Shown here piece after piece: positions 62,445 to 64,000 of a stretch of 64,000 nucleotides of DNA. The position numbers and the translations under genes are program-made. The notes beneath the pieces are model-generated. The model ran no database searches, had not been told where the DNA came from, and worked only from the letters and a program-made list of their open reading frames with translations. Source of the DNA: Climacteris rufus (Eukaryota > Chordata > Aves > Passeriformes > Climacteridae); assembly GCA_013398175.1 (NCBI GenBank), contig VZRZ01000468.1, positions 621,616-685,615 of the forward strand, given 5' to 3'. Each line of letters begins with the position of its first letter. The first letter of the stretch is position 1.

Positions 62445-63011
62445 ACCACAGCCCTGAGGAGCTGCCACACAGGAGGATTCTTCACCCCAGCAGTTTTCAG
62501 GGAGATGGTCACGAAGATGCCTCTCCTTTTTGCAAGATCAGTGCACAAGTAATGATTAATACAATCTTCTCCCTTAAGTAAACAGCATCTCATTCTCCAG
62601 CACCAACCCCTACACTTACGTCAAAACCCTTTACACCCACGTGCCATGTAAGAGTCAATCCAGTAATGTTAATAAACAGCTTCACTTAACACCTGCTGGG
62701 ACTTCATTCCTTATTCTGATTGGATTTAAAAAAAAAAAAAAAAAAAAGTTAAAAATTTGCTCAGCGTCAAAAATCTGGACTACATTTCAGGGCTAGGAGC
62801 AGCAGTTTTTCGGTGGAACACAAAGCTTTTTGGAATCCAGAGCATGGCATAAATACTGTTTTGTTTAATAAAAAAAATTTGAAAAAAATACCTCAGCAGA
62901 CAAGCTATTAAGTGAAAGCAGTTGTATTTTCTATAGCCGCTCAGCTAAAATAAGCACTGGCATCTGTCCTGCAGTAACATCTTAAACATAACAAAAGAAA
63001 AGCAAGTTAAA
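62445..63011. other. Intergenic, A20 tract, otherwise nothing recognised
   Basis: A run of 20 A residues lies at 62728-62747. The rest is AT-rich unique-looking sequence without a supportable gene. Confidence 0.6.
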
Positions 63012-63112
63012 ATCATTGAATAATTCGGGTTGGACGGGACCTCAGGAATTATCTAGCCCAATCCCCTACTCATAGCAAGGCTAACTTTATGTTAGATCAG
63101 ATTGTTCCTTTA
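63012..63112 (-). mobile_element. CR1 LINE 3'-end fragment, minus orientation
   Basis: The plus strand reads AATCATTGAATAATTCGGGT then TGGACGGGACCTCAGGAATT and a TCTAGCCCAATCCCC-like segment. This is the reverse complement of the conserved avian CR1 3' UTR end. It is short and diverged. The distal boundary is approximate. Confidence 0.75.
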
Positions 63113-63314
63113 TTTTAGCTAATTTATTTTTGTATGCATATAAAAGCATACACATACCTACATGTATGAAGTCATCACCCACCAGTCATGATTTCTTCAG
63201 TTCATTTTATGGGTGACCTTGAAAATAGAATGTGCTGGATAACTTCACTTACAAACATTTAATTGGGAGAATTGTTGCAGAGCAAGTTCTTTTTCTCCAT
63301 ATTCTTTCTAGGTA
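63113..63314. other. AT-rich spacer, nothing recognised
   Basis: Short AT-rich sequence between the minus-strand CR1 fragment and the tandem duplication. No feature is supported. Confidence 0.6.
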
Positions 63315-63370
63315 TTTGGAATTTCAGAGCCACAAATGCAAATTTGGAATTTCAGAGCCACAAATGCAAA
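63315..63370. repeat. Perfect 28-bp tandem duplication
   Basis: Two identical 28-bp units (63315-63342 and 63343-63370) start TTTGGAATTTCAGAGCC and end AATGCAAA. Each contains ATGCAAAT when read across the junction, an octamer-type POU site. The lack of divergence suggests a recent duplication. The array lies 32 bp from the LTR edge. Confidence 0.97.
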
Positions 63371-63402
63371 TTTGGGAGTCCAAGAAATGCTCCCTTGAAA
63401 CT

Positions 63403-63929
63403 TGTCATTTAACCCCAGCCAGCAGCTAAGCCCCACACACCTGCTGGCTCCAGAGAACTGGAAGACTCAAACTTGTGGGTCAAATAAAGACAGTTTAATG
63501 TGACAGAAAAGAAAGTAACAATTGTAATAACTGTAGTAATAGAATTAGAGTATACAAAACCAGTGATGCACAATGCAATGGCTCACCATGTACTGACTGA
63601 TGCCCAGACAATTCCCAAATAGCTGCCTCAGTCAACTTTTCCCTCAGTTATATACTGAGAATGATGCCATTTAGTATGGAATATCCCTTTGGCCAGCTGG
63701 GGTCAGCTGTCCCAGCTCTGTCCCCCCCCGCCAGCTTCTTGTGCCCTCCAGCCTTCTTGCTGGAAGGGGATGAGAAGCTGAAAAGTCCTTGACAACTGTG
63801 TAAACACTGCTTAGAAACAACTAAAAACATTAGTGTGTTATCAACATTGTTCTCATCCTAAATCCAAAACACAGCTCTGTACCAAGTCCTACGAAGAAAA
63901 TTAACTCTATCCCAGCCAAAACCAGGACA
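63403..63929 (-). mobile_element. ERVL-like long terminal repeat, probably solo
   Basis: Read on the minus strand, the element begins TGTCCTGGTTTTGGCTGGGA at 63929 and ends ...TTAAATGACA at 63403, so the ends are TGTC...GACA as in retroviral LTRs (about 527 bp). It carries a TATA-like box (63643-63659 region) and an ATTAAA poly(A) signal at 63499-63494. Flanking plus-strand sequence is AAACT before and AAACA after, compatible with a 4-5 bp target-site duplication. No gag-pol or second LTR is seen, which fits a solo LTR left by recombination. The 5' sequence resembles ERVL-type LTRs abundant in songbirds (from memory). It has no coding capacity. Confidence 0.8.
63643..63659 (-). promoter_or_regulatory. 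LTR TATA box inside a 17-bp dyad
   Basis: CTCAGT-TATAT-ACTGAG is a perfect 6-bp inverted repeat around a TATA core, placed about 270-285 bp from the 5' edge of the LTR, where the U3 promoter is expected. Transcription from it would run toward CCDC186. Confidence 0.5.
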
Positions 63930-64000
63930 AAACATTTTAACAGATCCTTAAAACAACAATGGTATTTTAGAGAAAATCAACCTCTAAACCATTCAGTGCT
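63930..64000. other. Terminal flank, nothing recognised
   Basis: Short AT-rich flank beyond the LTR. It includes the AAACA that may be one copy of the target-site duplication. Confidence 0.6.

Noticed and set aside
62316..64000. First exon of TDRD1
   Set aside because: No frame here matches the TDRD1 N-terminus as I know it. The 70-codon frame at 62340-62552 has no recognisable similarity.
1..64000. tRNA, rRNA, snoRNA, CRISPR or bacterial operon structures
   Set aside because: I saw no cloverleaf with A and B boxes, no paired C/D boxes with a terminal stem, and no regularly spaced direct repeats of CRISPR type; intron-borne small RNAs cannot be excluded by eye.

Overview
The window is vertebrate nuclear DNA, almost certainly from a bird and probably a passerine. 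The evidence is CR1 LINE 3' ends carrying the avian ATTCTRTG-type tail, a TGTC...GACA LTR whose 5' edge resembles ERVL-type LTRs common in songbirds, long AT-rich introns, and one spliced gene whose protein I recognise as CCDC186. There is no prokaryotic gene organisation. Most open reading frames in the window are chance frames.

Layout. Positions 1 to about 26,270 are intergenic. They hold a GGGAT microsatellite (941-1000), a CpG-dense island with an embedded 17-bp minisatellite (about 5,270-5,870), a truncated CR1 (about 21,660-22,344) and a short CpG-rich patch (about 25,955-26,130). I find no supportable protein gene there. From about 26,280 to 61,500 the minus strand carries CCDC186. It has a 3.8-kb 3' UTR, fifteen coding exons (48,285 down to 30,084), a 13-kb first intron, and a CpG-island promoter interrupted by a 232-bp assembly gap (61,742-61,973). 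Beyond the promoter lie two CR1 fragments, a 28-bp tandem duplication and an apparently solo ERVL-like LTR (63,403-63,929) in the same orientation as CCDC186.

The CCDC186 exons join without a frame break into a 913-codon reading frame, and every internal junction has GT/AG. The product is a long coiled-coil protein of the trans-Golgi/dense-core-vesicle pathway, which works with RAB2 and the EARP complex in other animals. In human the gene lies between ADRB1 and TDRD1. By that synteny, the low-coordinate intergenic region should face ADRB1 and the high-coordinate end TDRD1, but neither coding sequence is visible here.

I see no undescribed multi-gene system. The points most worth a second look are the orphan CpG island with its minisatellite, the CpG patch just past the CCDC186 3' end, the sense-oriented LTR upstream of the CCDC186 promoter, the run of six frame-preserving coiled-coil exons (one exactly five heptads long with a weak donor), and a GC-rich, apparently fast-evolving coding exon. 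Gene-family statements and human comparisons come from memory. No alignment, repeat search or folding was run.
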